Shown one piece after another: positions 28,240 through 38,706 of a stretch of 64,000 nt of DNA. Position 1 is the first letter of the stretch. Every line of letters starts with the position of its first letter. The notes beneath the pieces are model-generated. The model was not told the origin of the DNA and made no database searches. It saw nothing but the letters and a program-made list of their open reading frames with translations. A program made the translations under genes and the position numbers. Source of the stretch: Candidimonas nitroreducens (GTDB lineage Bacteria > Pseudomonadota > Gammaproteobacteria > Burkholderiales > Burkholderiaceae_B); contig NZ_NJIH01000004.1 of NCBI RefSeq assembly GCF_002209565.1, positions 493,015 through 557,014 of the forward strand, given 5' to 3'.

Positions 28240-31200
28240 ATGACCTCAGCCCAGTTCCCTTCAGGCCCGGCCATGCCAGGCCGCACTTCCGAGCCGAGCG
28301 GCCCCGCGCTGCGCCCCATCGAAGACGCTTATCCGCTTACCCGCATGCAGCAGGCACTGCTGGTGCGCTGCCTCGCCTATCCCGAGCAGCCCTTGTATAT
28401 GGGGCAGTGGTGGGCCGTGCTCGAAGGCGCCCTGGACACCGCGAATTTCACTGCCGCCTGGCAGGCGGTGGTCGATCGTCATGCGGCGCTGCGCAGCGGC
28501 TTTCACTGGGATCTCAAAGACCACCCCTTCCAGGTCGTGCATCGCCAGGCGAAGCTCAAGGTTCTGCAGCAAGACTGGAGCGCCGAAGCCGATTGGCGTG
28601 CGCGCCTCGATGCCTTTCTGGCCGAAGACCGCGCACAGGGTTTCGAACTCAAGAAGCCTCCGCTGATGCGCATTGCGCTGTTGCGGCTCGCGCCGCAGCG
28701 CCACATCGTGGTCTGGACGCGCCATCACCTGACGGTGGACGGCTGGTCTCTGGGCATCCTCCTGGAAGAAGCTTTCGCGATATACAAGGGGCTATGCCGG
28801 AATCAGCCGGCGGCCCTGCCGCCTGCGCCATCGTTCCGCGCCTATGTCGAATGGGAAAAGACTGCCGCCTCGGCGGCGCCGCACTGGGGCGCGCTGCTGG
28901 CCGCACACCCCATCGAAGACGGCGCAAGCGGCGAGACCCGCCTTACCCGGGGCGCGTCGAACCCTGACATACAGGCCATCGAACGCCGCGTACCGCAAGC
29001 CGACGTGCAGCGCCTCGAAGCGCTGGCCCGCGCCTGCCGGGTAACACTCAATACCTTGATCCAGGGCGCCTGGGCCATGGTTGGCAGCCGCCTCGACGGG
29101 CACGACGGCCAGCTTTTCGGCGCGGTCGAAACACTGCGCCCGCCCCAGCTCGACCAAGGCGGCGACAGCCGCCTGGTGGGCATACAAATACGCATCCAGC
29201 CGGTGCTGGCGCGCATCGACGACAGGCCGCTGGCAGCCTGGCTCGAAGCCCTGCAGGCCACGGTGGCCGACGCACGCGAAGCCGGAACGCTGGGCATGGA
29301 CGAACTGCGCGAACTGCTCGGGCTGCCGCGCGACAGCCTGCCTTTCGACAGCCTGGTGGGCTATCAAAACTACCCGCTGGACATCAACGCCGCGCTCGAA
29401 GGCAGCGGCCTGGCGCTGGCCGGCAGCGGCGACACCACCCTGCCCGATATGCCGCTGAACCTGATGGTCGAGCGGCACCAGGGCGAACTCAGTCTGCAGC
29501 TGATGTTCGATCGCCACCTGCGCGATGCCGCCGATGCCGCCCTGCGGCTCGACATGCTGGCGCACACGCTGGCCAGCCTGCCGGATCACGCCGATACGCC
29601 GGTCGCCGCCATCGACGTGCTGCCGCAGCAAATACGCGCCGCACTGCTGGCGGACGCCGCTACGCCGGCGCCGGAACCGGCCGGCCAGCACGGCGTGCTT
29701 GGCGCCATACTCCAGCACGCGGCGGCGCAGCCGCACGCCATCGCCGCCACATGGGGCGAACAGCGCCTAAGCTACGCCGAACTCGCGGCCACCGCCGCGG
29801 CCGTGGCCCGCCACCTGGCGCAGCGCGGCATCGGCCGCGGATCCCGCGTCGGCGTACTGCTGGAACGCACGCCCCTGGCCATCGCGGCAATCATCGGGAT
29901 CCTGCACAGCGGCGCGTCTTATGTGCCGCTGGACATGGATTCGCCAGCCGAGCGCAAAGCATATATCGTCGAGCAGGCCGGGCTGGCCGCCGTGCTGGCC
30001 GACAGCGAAGGCGGCGAGCTGGCCGGCGCGCCCCTGGTTACCGTGAACGAGATCGTTCGCGGCGAATCGGCTCCAGCTGCGGATCCGGATGCGGCAACGC
30101 TGCCGGCCCCGGGCGACGAAGCCTACGTCATTTTTACCTCCGGCTCGACCGGGCGCCCCAAGGGCGTGTCGGTCAGCCATGGCAACCTGGCCTATCACGT
30201 CGCGGCGCGTGCCGCGGCTTATGCGGGCCGGCCCAACCAGGTGCTGCTGCTGAGTTTTCCCCTGATCTTCGACGGCTCGGTCACGGGCATCTTCGGCACG
30301 CTGGCCATCGGCGGCACGCTGGTGCTGCCCAAGCCCATCGAGGCCACCGACCCCGACCGCCTGGCGGCGCTGATCCGCAGCCAGGGCGTAACCCAGACCA
30401 TCATGATTCCCTCGCAATGGAGCCTGCTGCTGTCGGCCGGCAACGCCACCGACTTCGCCAGCATGAAAATGGCCGTGGTCGCCGGCGAGGCCTGCCCGCG
30501 CGACCTGGTCGAGCGCCACTGTGCGCGGCTGCCCGGCGTCGTGCTCAGCAACGAATACGGCCCCACCGAAACCACGGTCTGGGCCACACTGGAAATCTGC
30601 CGCGCCGGCGAGACCGGCCCGGTGGCCATAGGCCGCGCCATCCCCGGTGCCCGCGCCTACGTGGCCGACGGCCGCAACCGGCTGTGCCCTCCGGGGGCGG
30701 CGGGCGAGCTGCTGATCGCCGGGCCCGGGGTCGCGCAGGGCTATGTGGGGCGGCCCGACCTTAGCGCCGAGCGCTTTATTGCCAACCCGTTTCATGACGA
30801 GCCCGGCTACGGGGTGGTGTACCGAACCGGCGACCGCGTCGTACGCGGCTTCGACGGCCGGCTGCGCTTCCATGGCCGTTCCGACGACCAGGTCAAGATC
30901 AGCGGCTACCGTATCGAACTCACCGAAATCGCGGCCTGCCTGCAGGAACTCGCCGGCGTGCGCGAAGCAGTCGCCATAGCCCAGCGCGCCTCCCCGCAAG
31001 CGCCGGCACGCATCGTGGCGCACGTGGCGGGCCCCGACCTGCCATCCGAAGAAGCCATACTGCGCCACGCGCAGCGGCTGCTGCCCGCCTACATGGTGCC
31101 GCACGGCGTGGTGCTGCACGAGCGCCTGCCGCGTACGGCCGCCGGCAAGGTCGACCGCCAGGCGCTGCCGCAGCCGCGCCTGCGCGAAAGCGTTGCCGAA

Positions 31201-31512
31201 GCCCCCGAAAGCGGCGCCGAACAAGCCATAGCCCAGATCTGGCAGGCGGTGCTGGGCTGCGGCGCGGTGGGCCGGCACGACGATTTCTTCGCCATAGGCG
31301 GCCGCTCGCTGGACGCCATGCAGGTGGTATCGCGCCTGCGGCGCGACCTGAAGCTCGGCGTCGACCTGATAGACCTGTTCGAGGCGCCGCGGCTGGCCGA
31401 TTTCGCGCGCCGCGTCGGCGGCCGCGAGTCCGGCGAAGCGCCGGCGATCCGCAAGCGGCAGCGGGCGCGGGTCGACCTTTCTACCGTATCGACTCCCGGG
31501 CAGGCATCGTGA
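28240..31512 (+). CDS. NRPS module C-A-T
   Basis: A 1090-aa single module that should add the second amino acid. C domain at about 15-430 with RHHLTVDGWS (about 161); A domain at about 440-930 with YVIFTSGSTGRPKG (about 628), NEYGPTETT and AGKVDRQALP; carrier serine in AIGGRSLDAM (about 1021). The preceding protein ends in an E domain, so this C domain should be of the DCL type (inference). The A-domain pocket read by hand begins Asp235-Gly236-Thr239, a combination I cannot assign. An ATG at 28129 would add 37 Arg/Pro-rich residues; I prefer 28240 but neither has a good ribosome binding site. The stop overlaps the next gene (GTGA). Confidence 0.93.
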   Translation: MTSAQFPSGPAMPGRTSEPSGPALRPIEDAYPLTRMQQALLVRCLAYPEQPLYMGQWWAVLEGALDTANFTAAWQAVVDRHAALRSGFHWDLKDHPFQVVHRQAKLKVLQQDWSAEADWRARLDAFLAEDRAQGFELKKPPLMRIALLRLAPQRHIVVWTRHHLTVDGWSLGILLEEAFAIYKGLCRNQPAALPPAPSFRAYVEWEKTAASAAPHWGALLAAHPIEDGASGETRLTRGASNPDIQAIERRVPQADVQRLEALARACRVTLNTLIQGAWAMVGSRLDGHDGQLFGAVETLRPPQLDQGGDSRLVGIQIRIQPVLARIDDRPLAAWLEALQATVADAREAGTLGMDELRELLGLPRDSLPFDSLVGYQNYPLDINAALEGSGLALAGSGDTTLPDMPLNLMVERHQGELSLQLMFDRHLRDAADAALRLDMLAHTLASLPDHADTPVAAIDVLPQQIRAALLADAATPAPEPAGQHGVLGAILQHAAAQPHAIAATWGEQRLSYAELAATAAAVARHLAQRGIGRGSRVGVLLERTPLAIAAIIGILHSGASYVPLDMDSPAERKAYIVEQAGLAAVLADSEGGELAGAPLVTVNEIVRGESAPAADPDAATLPAPGDEAYVIFTSGSTGRPKGVSVSHGNLAYHVAARAAAYAGRPNQVLLLSFPLIFDGSVTGIFGTLAIGGTLVLPKPIEATDPDRLAALIRSQGVTQTIMIPSQWSLLLSAGNATDFASMKMAVVAGEACPRDLVERHCARLPGVVLSNEYGPTETTVWATLEICRAGETGPVAIGRAIPGARAYVADGRNRLCPPGAAGELLIAGPGVAQGYVGRPDLSAERFIANPFHDEPGYGVVYRTGDRVVRGFDGRLRFHGRSDDQVKISGYRIELTEIAACLQELAGVREAVAIAQRASPQAPARIVAHVAGPDLPSEEAILRHAQRLLPAYMVPHGVVLHERLPRTAAGKVDRQALPQPRLRESVAEAPESGAEQAIAQIWQAVLGCGAVGRHDDFFAIGGRSLDAMQVVSRLRRDLKLGVDLIDLFEAPRLADFARRVGGRESGEAPAIRKRQRARVDLSTVSTPGQAS

Positions 31513-34500
31513 GCAGCGGCTACGTCGCGGCGGCATCGTTCGCCCAGCGCCAGCTGCGCTATCTGGATCTGCTGCAGCCCGGGGGCATCGAATACGCGGT
31601 GCCGCTGGCCATAGAGATCTCCGGCCCGGTGAACCAAGACGCGCTGTGCCGCGCGCTGCAGGCGGTAATCGCCCGCCACGACGTGCTGCGCGCCGCACTG
31701 CCCCTGGCCGACGGCGTGCCTGTACTGGCGGTGCGCGACGACCTGCAGATCGATATCCCGCTGCTGCGCGTCGAGGCTCCCGACCGCGCCCAATGGCAGC
31801 AGGCGCTGGCCGCGGCCGTAACCGCCCTGGCGGCGCAGCCCTTCGACCTGGATCACGGCCCGCTGTGCGCGGCGCAGCTGCTGTGCCCGTCCCGGCCCGC
31901 GGCGGCCGGCTGCAGCCTGGCCCTGCTGGTGGTCATGCACCACGCCGTGGCCGACGGCACGTCCCTGCCGATTTTCCTCGACGACCTGGTGGCCGCCTAC
32001 GACGCCTGCGTCGGCGGCGCCGAGCCGCGCTGGCCGGAACTACCTCTGCAGTATCCCGATTATGCCGATTGGGAACAGGAACAATACGGCGAGGCCGGCG
32101 CCCCCGCGCTGGCCGAGGCCTTGCGCTACTGGCGCGAACAATTGCAGAACGTCCCGCCGCTGCTCGACCTGCCGCTGGATCGGCGCCGCGGCGCGAACCT
32201 CGCGCGCGCCCGGGGCGCCACGGCACGCCTGGTGCTGCCCGCCGCAAGCGCAGCGGCCATCGACGACATGGCGCGCCGGCACGGCGCCACGCCCTTCATG
32301 GCGTACCTGGCAATATTTTTCGCGGTGCTGCACCGCTGGAGCGGGCTGGACGACCTGGTGGTCACCGTTCCGGTCTCCAAGCGCACACGGCCGGAACTCG
32401 CGCGGCTGGTGGGGCTGCTGGTCGACACGCTGCCGCTGCGCCTGGCCTGCACGCCCGACACGGGCTTCGACACGCTGCTGGGCGACGTGCATCGTACCTT
32501 CCTGGCCGGCGTGCGCCACCGCGACGCCCCCTTCCAGCGCATCGTCCAGGCCATCGGCATCGAGCGCCGCACCGACGTCGTGCCGCTGATGCAGGTGCTG
32601 TTCGGGGCGCTGGAACAGTCCGGCGTAGCGCTGGTCGCCGCCGACGGTACGCGCTTCGCGGCCGTGGACGACCAGGCCGAGCAGGCCGCCAAGTCCGACA
32701 TTTCCTTCGTGTACCGCCAACAGGCGCAGGGCACCGAGCTCTGGTGCCGCTACGACCCGTCGCTGTTCGACCACGCCAGCATCCAGGGCCTGCTCGCCTG
32801 GTTCGCCGCGGCGGCCGGCGCCGTGGCCCTCGCGCCCGCCCTGGCGCTGGGCGACCTGCCGCTGATCGATGCGCGCGCGGGACGCGAACTCATCGCCCGC
32901 TACAACGACAATCGCCGGCCCTACCCCGCCGATAGCTCGGTGGCCGAGCTGTTTGCCGAAACCGCGCGCCGCTATCCCGGGCACCCTGCCGTAGACGACG
33001 GCGGTACGCCGCTCAGCTACGCCGAGCTGGCGCAGCGCGCCGGGCGCCTGGCCGCGGCGCTCGCCGCGCGAGGCGTGGCGCAAGGCGACGCGGTGGTGCT
33101 CATCGTGCCCTTGTCGGCCCGCTATATTTCCCTGGTGCTGGCCATACTGGAACTCGGCGCCACCTACGTGCCGCTCGACCCTTCCCACCCGCACGCCCAT
33201 CGCGCGCGGCTCGCCGCCGCAGTGGGCGCCCGCGCGGTCATCGTGCAAGACGAAGAAACGGCCGAAGGGTACGGCGCCTCCGCCACACTGCACGCGGCGC
33301 GCATCGAGGCCGAGGCGGCCGCACTGCAGGCGCCGCATCCGGCGGCGCGGCCCGCATCCGGTGCCGCCTACGTCATGTTCACCTCCGGGTCGACCGGCGA
33401 GCCCAAGGGCGTGGCCGTGCCGCACAAGGCCATCGCGCGCCTGGTGCGCAACACCGATTTCGCCGAGTTCGGCCCGCGCACGCGCGCCGCCGTCTACTCC
33501 AACCCCTCGTTCGACGCCTCTACACTGGAACTCTGGGCGCCGCTGCTCAATGGCGGCACCGCCGTCATCGTCGAGCGCCGCGCCATGCTCGAAGTGGCCG
33601 AGCTGCGCCGCACCCTGGCCGAGCGCAATATCACCCTGCTGTGGATCACGGCCGGCCTGTTCCACGAGATCGCCGGCATAGACCCGGCCGTCTTCGCCGG
33701 GCAGCGGCTGGTATTGACCGGCGGCGACGCCGTCAACCCGGCGGCGGCGCGCGCGGTGACGGCCGCGTGCGCCGGCTCGGGCCTGCGCCTTATGAATGGC
33801 TACGGGCCCACCGAGAACACCACCTTCAGCACCACCTTCGACATCGGCGCACTCGACCCCGACGGCCCCACGATACCGATAGGCCGCCCCATCGCCAACA
33901 GCACCGCCTATATTCTCGACCGGCGCGGCCAGCCCCTGCCCACCGGGGTGAACGGCGAGATCTACGTGGGCGGCGACGGCGTCGCGCTGGGCTACGTCGG
34001 CGACCCGCAGCGCACCGCCGCCGCGTTCCTGCCCGACCCCTATGCCGGCGTCGACGGCGCGCGCATGTACCGAACCGGCGACCACGGCCGCTGGCGGCCC
34101 GACGGCACGATACTGTTCGCCGGGCGCACCGACGACCAGGTCAAGGTGCGCGGCTTTCGCATCGAACTCAATGAAATCGCCGCCGCGCTCGGCCGCCACC
34201 CGGCGCTGCGCGCGGTGCACGTGGCCGCGCCGCGCCAGGCGGGCAGCGAGCGCAGCATTGTTGCCTATGTCGTGCCGCTAGGCGCCGCCGCGCCCACCCC
34301 GGCGGAACTGCGCCAATTCCTCGAACCGCTGCTGCCCGCGCACATGCTGCCGCAAGCCTATGTGGCCACGGAATCCCTGGCGCTGAACCTGAACGGCAAG
34401 GTCGACCGCAAGGCGCTGCCGCCCATCGAAGACCGCCACTACGACAGATCCACACAGATCGTGTCGCCGCGCACCGACGAAGAAGCCACGCTGCACGGCA

Positions 34501-37500
34501 TATGGCGCGAGCTGCTGGGCCTGGAATCCGTCAGCGTCACCGATGATTTCTTCCACGTCGGCGGCGACTCCATCCTGGCTATCCGCATGGCGGCGCGCGC
34601 CGTCGACGCGGGGCTGCCGCTGACGCCCACCGATGTCTTCCAGCTGCAGTCCATCGAGCGGCTCGCGGCGGCGGCCGGCGCGGCGCGCCAGCCGCGCCCC
34701 AGACGCGGCGGCACCGAGCAGGTCTTCGCCGCCGAACTGGTGCCGCAGACCCTACCCGGCCAATCCGGCGCCAGGCCGGCCTATGTGCTGGCCAGCCTGG
34801 CGCTGGATCGGCCCGTAAGCATCGCCGAGCTGGCCTTCGCCACCCAATTGCTGGCCGAGCGCCACGAAGCGCTGCGCCTGAGGGCGATCCGCGACAGCGC
34901 CTCCAGCCGGCTGGAGGTCATGGCCTATGTAGCGCAGCTGCCCATCCGCACCGTCGAGGCGCCGGGCCTGGACGACACGCAGATCGACGACTGGGTCGCG
35001 GCGCACGCCGAACGCATAGGGCGCGGGCTCGACCCGAACAGCGGCGTCATGATCGCCGCCACCCTGGTGGATCGCGGCCCGGCGGACGGCCCGGTGGCGG
35101 TGATCGCACTGCATCGCGCCGCCGCCGACGAACACAGCGCGGCCCTGATCCTGGCCGAACTGGACACCGCGCTCAAGTCCGGAAGCGCGGCGCTGGCGGC
35201 GCCCGACACCAGTTATGGGCTATGGCTGCAATGGCTGCAAGCCTATGCCGACCGTCAGGCGGCCGACGGCGCACTGGCCGTCCTGGAAAGCCCGGCCATG
35301 CGCACGGCCGCCACCCCCGAACTAAGCTCAGCCACCGACTGTGCACGCGCCGCGGCACGCTGCTGGCTCGATGCCGACACCGCGGCGGCGCTCGCCGGCG
35401 ACGCGCCGCGACGGCTGCGCGCCACCTTGCCCGATCTGCTGGCCGCGGCCCTGGCCGCCGCACTGCCGCAAGCGCCGGGCGGCCCGGCCCGCGTACTCAT
35501 CGAAGCCCTCAATGGCCGCGGCACCCTGCCGCCGGACGCGCCCGCCAGCGACGGCCTGGTCGGCATGCTCGATGCCCCGCTGCTGATCCTCGCCCCCATC
35601 GGCCCGCAGGCCACGCCCCAGCACCTGCGCGCCGTCAAGTCGGCGCGCCAGGCCGTACAGGCGGGCGCCCCGGTCTATGCGGTGCTGGGCCAGACGTTCG
35701 ACCTGCCCGCCGCTGCGCTGGGCGTGGCCTGGTCCGACGCCACCGCGGCGCACCCCGCGATGCGCCTGCATTCCCTGCCTGCCTTCAGCCCCTCGGTACG
35801 CGGCATGCTGCTGGCCCGCGCGCACGGCGGACGCATCACCCTGGAATGGTTCGGCGCCGAGCCCGGCTGCGGGGCCGCCAAGCTGCTGCAACGCGTATCC
35901 GCCGAGCTGCAGCGCGCCGCAGCTCTGGCCGCCGCGGACAAGGCCGCGCTCTACACCCCGGCCGACTTTCCTCTGGCCGCGCTGTCCGATGCAGAACTCG
36001 AACGCATCGTCGCAGACGGCTCCCACATCCAGGACATCTACCCGCTCTCGCCCATGCAAGAGGCCATGCTGGTTCACACCCTGGCCGCCGAACATTCCGA
36101 GATCAATTTCGAACAAAGCTGCGTGCGCATGCGCGGGCCTCTGGATCTCGAAGCGTTCCGCCATGCCTGGGCCACCGTGTTCGAACGGCACGACGTGCTG
36201 CGCACCGCCTTCCATTGGCGCGGCCTGGCGCGGCCACTGCAAGTCGTGCACCGCAGCGTGGCGCTGCCCATGCAAGACGAAACCTGGCCAGCCTTCGACG
36301 CCGCGCGCCTGGAAGACTTCCTGGCGCGCGACCGCGCCCGGGGCTTCCGCCTCGAAGAGGCGCCGCTGGTGCGCCTGCACGTCATCCGCTGCGCCCCGGA
36401 CGAAACCTATGTGGTGTCCAGCTTCCACCATCTGCTGGTCGACGGCTGGTGCCTCGGGCGCCTGGAACGCGAAGTGCGCGCCGCCTATGAAACCTACCGC
36501 GGCCGCCCGCCCCTGTTCGATGCGCCGGTGCCCTACCGCGCCTATATCGCCTGGCTGGCGCAGGCCGACCAGACGGCCAGCCGGCGCTTCTTTGCGGAAC
36601 TGCTGGCCGACCTGCCCGCCGAGCGTCGGCTGTATGCGCCGCCGCAGGGGCCGGCCCGCTCGTTCGCCACGGCGCGGCTGGCGCTGGATCGCGGCGCCAG
36701 CCGTGCGCTGACGGCGTTCGCGCGGCGGCGCGGCCTGACCCTGGCCGCCACGCTGCATTTCGCTTGGGCGGTTTGGCTGGGCGCGCGTCTGGGCAGCGAC
36801 GACGTAGTCTTCGGCACCACGGTGTCGGGCCGGCCGGCGGGTATCGCCGGGGTCGAGAACATCGTAGGCCTGTTCATCAACAACCTGCCCGTGCGGCTGG
36901 ACGTGGCGGCCACGGCCGCCTGCGGTGCGCGGCTTGCCGCCATGCAGTCGCTGCTGGGGCAGCTGCAGGCCCACGCGCACCTGCCGGCCACCGCGGTGGC
37001 CGAAGCGGCCGGGCGCGGTGCGCGCGCCAGCGCACTCTTCGACACGCTGGTGGTGGTGGAAAACATCGCATCCGGCACCAGCGCCTGGAGCGGCGCGCAA
37101 GGCCTGGTCGCCGAGCCTGTCCATTCCCGCCTCAAGACCGCCTACGACCTGACCTTCATCGCCGTGCCCGGCGATTCGATCGTGCTGTCGCTGGTGCAGC
37201 CCGAAGACGGACGCGAACTCGAAGACGGCCACGAGGTACTGCGCGCCGTGGCAGCCATACTGACGGCGCTGCCCGAGGCGGCCGACGGGCGCATCGACAC
37301 GCTGCCCCGGCCCGAGGCGCGCCCCGCCCCCGCCGCCGGGCCGGCTGCCGAACGCCGCGCGCTGCGCTTCGCGACGCGGCCGCGCAGCACGCTCGAGGCC
37401 CGCATCGCGGCGGCGGTCGCCGACCTGGCCTTGCGCGCGTCACCAGGCGCCGAGGCGGCCGACCTGGATACGGACTTCTGGCGGCTTGGTGTCACATCGC

Positions 37501-38522
37501 TGGAACTGGTGCAACTGGCCGCAAGGCTCGAACAGGCCCTGGAACGCCCGGTGCCGATCTCGCTGCTGCTCGAACACCGCTCGGTGGCAGCCCTGGCGCG
37601 GGCCATCGAATCCGGCCAGGCCTGGAACCCGATCGTACCCATGAGCGCTGCCGCGCCGCGCACCGCAGCCGGCGGCGCCGAGCCCCCCGCCCCCTTCGTC
37701 TGCGTGCATCCGGTGGCCGGCGACGTCAGCGTCTTCCTCGACCTGGCGCGCGCCATGCCGCCATCCATACCGTTCTGGGCGATCCAGGCGGCCGGCCTCG
37801 AAGAGGGCCAGGAACCGCTATCCAGTGTCGAAGCCCTGGCACAAGCCAATCTGCAGGCCCTGCAGGCGCGCGGGCAGCCGCAGCCGCGCTGGATCGGCGG
37901 CTATTCCTTCGGCGGCATCGTCGCCTTCGAGATGGCGCGCCAGTTGGCCGCGCAAGGCCGGGCGCCCGAAATGGTGGTGATCATCGACACGCCGGCGCCG
38001 CTGGAACGCGCCTCGGTGCTGGATCCCGACGCCGATCGGGCGCATGCCCAATGGCTGGCACGCATGGCCGACGTGCGCGCCCGCTTCCAGGGCCTGGAAC
38101 CCGTGCTGGAAATGGAAGAGCTGCTGGCCCTGCCGGCCGCCGAGCGCTTCGATCTCGCCGTGCGGCGCCTGCACGCGGCGCGCATCCTGCCGCCCGCGGC
38201 CAGCGCGCGCTGGCTGCAGCGCGCCCACCGTACCAGCCTGGTGCAGTATGACGCCTACCTGGCCTATGCGCCGCGGCCCGAGCCCGTGCCCGGCCTGAGG
38301 CTGGCGCTGATCCGCGCCAGCACGCCGCTGCATTCCGACCTGGGCGACGCCGAAAACCGCCAGCTGGCATTGGCCGACCTGGGCTGGGGCTGCTTCACCG
38401 ACACGCCCATACCGGTACATCAAGTGCAGGGCGACCATGTCACCATACTGGGGCCGGACAGCGCAGCCGAGGTCGCGGCGGCGGTGATGCAAGTGCTGCA
38501 GGCCGAGCCCAGAAAAACCTGA
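31509..38522 (+). CDS. NRPS C-A-T-(vestigial E)-C-T-TE, chain release
   Basis: A 2337-aa final synthetase, GTG start overlapping the previous stop. C1 (HHAVADGTS, about 144); A (about 470-960; FTSGSTGEPKG, NGYGPTENTT, NGKVDRKALP); T1 (VGGDSILA, about 1018); an E-like domain (about 1070-1475) in which the HHxxxDG motif is HRAAADE, lacking the catalytic second histidine; linker YTPADFPLAALSDAEL; C2 (HHLLVDGW, about 1639); T2 (LGVTSLELV, about 1996); TE (about 2060-2330; GGYSFGGIVA, GDHVTIL). The A pocket read by hand (D-A-L-W-L-G-G-T-F) is Val-like. C2-T2 has no A domain between, so T2 is either loaded in trans or used to hand the chain to TE. Confidence 0.95.
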   Translation: MSSGYVAAASFAQRQLRYLDLLQPGGIEYAVPLAIEISGPVNQDALCRALQAVIARHDVLRAALPLADGVPVLAVRDDLQIDIPLLRVEAPDRAQWQQALAAAVTALAAQPFDLDHGPLCAAQLLCPSRPAAAGCSLALLVVMHHAVADGTSLPIFLDDLVAAYDACVGGAEPRWPELPLQYPDYADWEQEQYGEAGAPALAEALRYWREQLQNVPPLLDLPLDRRRGANLARARGATARLVLPAASAAAIDDMARRHGATPFMAYLAIFFAVLHRWSGLDDLVVTVPVSKRTRPELARLVGLLVDTLPLRLACTPDTGFDTLLGDVHRTFLAGVRHRDAPFQRIVQAIGIERRTDVVPLMQVLFGALEQSGVALVAADGTRFAAVDDQAEQAAKSDISFVYRQQAQGTELWCRYDPSLFDHASIQGLLAWFAAAAGAVALAPALALGDLPLIDARAGRELIARYNDNRRPYPADSSVAELFAETARRYPGHPAVDDGGTPLSYAELAQRAGRLAAALAARGVAQGDAVVLIVPLSARYISLVLAILELGATYVPLDPSHPHAHRARLAAAVGARAVIVQDEETAEGYGASATLHAARIEAEAAALQAPHPAARPASGAAYVMFTSGSTGEPKGVAVPHKAIARLVRNTDFAEFGPRTRAAVYSNPSFDASTLELWAPLLNGGTAVIVERRAMLEVAELRRTLAERNITLLWITAGLFHEIAGIDPAVFAGQRLVLTGGDAVNPAAARAVTAACAGSGLRLMNGYGPTENTTFSTTFDIGALDPDGPTIPIGRPIANSTAYILDRRGQPLPTGVNGEIYVGGDGVALGYVGDPQRTAAAFLPDPYAGVDGARMYRTGDHGRWRPDGTILFAGRTDDQVKVRGFRIELNEIAAALGRHPALRAVHVAAPRQAGSERSIVAYVVPLGAAAPTPAELRQFLEPLLPAHMLPQAYVATESLALNLNGKVDRKALPPIEDRHYDRSTQIVSPRTDEEATLHGIWRELLGLESVSVTDDFFHVGGDSILAIRMAARAVDAGLPLTPTDVFQLQSIERLAAAAGAARQPRPRRGGTEQVFAAELVPQTLPGQSGARPAYVLASLALDRPVSIAELAFATQLLAERHEALRLRAIRDSASSRLEVMAYVAQLPIRTVEAPGLDDTQIDDWVAAHAERIGRGLDPNSGVMIAATLVDRGPADGPVAVIALHRAAADEHSAALILAELDTALKSGSAALAAPDTSYGLWLQWLQAYADRQAADGALAVLESPAMRTAATPELSSATDCARAAARCWLDADTAAALAGDAPRRLRATLPDLLAAALAAALPQAPGGPARVLIEALNGRGTLPPDAPASDGLVGMLDAPLLILAPIGPQATPQHLRAVKSARQAVQAGAPVYAVLGQTFDLPAAALGVAWSDATAAHPAMRLHSLPAFSPSVRGMLLARAHGGRITLEWFGAEPGCGAAKLLQRVSAELQRAAALAAADKAALYTPADFPLAALSDAELERIVADGSHIQDIYPLSPMQEAMLVHTLAAEHSEINFEQSCVRMRGPLDLEAFRHAWATVFERHDVLRTAFHWRGLARPLQVVHRSVALPMQDETWPAFDAARLEDFLARDRARGFRLEEAPLVRLHVIRCAPDETYVVSSFHHLLVDGWCLGRLEREVRAAYETYRGRPPLFDAPVPYRAYIAWLAQADQTASRRFFAELLADLPAERRLYAPPQGPARSFATARLALDRGASRALTAFARRRGLTLAATLHFAWAVWLGARLGSDDVVFGTTVSGRPAGIAGVENIVGLFINNLPVRLDVAATAACGARLAAMQSLLGQLQAHAHLPATAVAEAAGRGARASALFDTLVVVENIASGTSAWSGAQGLVAEPVHSRLKTAYDLTFIAVPGDSIVLSLVQPEDGRELEDGHEVLRAVAAILTALPEAADGRIDTLPRPEARPAPAAGPAAERRALRFATRPRSTLEARIAAAVADLALRASPGAEAADLDTDFWRLGVTSLELVQLAARLEQALERPVPISLLLEHRSVAALARAIESGQAWNPIVPMSAAAPRTAAGGAEPPAPFVCVHPVAGDVSVFLDLARAMPPSIPFWAIQAAGLEEGQEPLSSVEALAQANLQALQARGQPQPRWIGGYSFGGIVAFEMARQLAAQGRAPEMVVIIDTPAPLERASVLDPDADRAHAQWLARMADVRARFQGLEPVLEMEELLALPAAERFDLAVRRLHAARILPPAASARWLQRAHRTSLVQYDAYLAYAPRPEPVPGLRLALIRASTPLHSDLGDAENRQLALADLGWGCFTDTPIPVHQVQGDHVTILGPDSAAEVAAAVMQVLQAEPRKT

Positions 38523-38555
38523 CCTGTCCACGACGAATTTTCCGGATGGCGCCCA

Positions 38556-38584
38556 TTGACGCTCCCTTTGATACTGTCTACACT
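38556..38584 (+). promoter_or_regulatory. Sigma70-type promoter of the cupin gene
   Basis: TTGACG (38556-38561) and TACACT (38579-38584) are separated by 17 bp. An inverted pair TTGATA/TATCAA with a 13-bp gap (about 38568-38592) overlaps the promoter and could be an operator. The predicted leader is about 115 nt and contains a CGGGGC/GCCCCG stem (about 38656-38687). Confidence 0.55.
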
Positions 38585-38706
38585 TCTATCAACAATTCTA
38601 AAGACAGGTCTGCTTGCTGAGATGTTCATGGTAGGCGCCCACCCGTCGGGGCAGGGTGTACCAGGCGTAATAGCCCCGCTTTCCCTATAAATTTCAGGAG
38701 ACCGTT

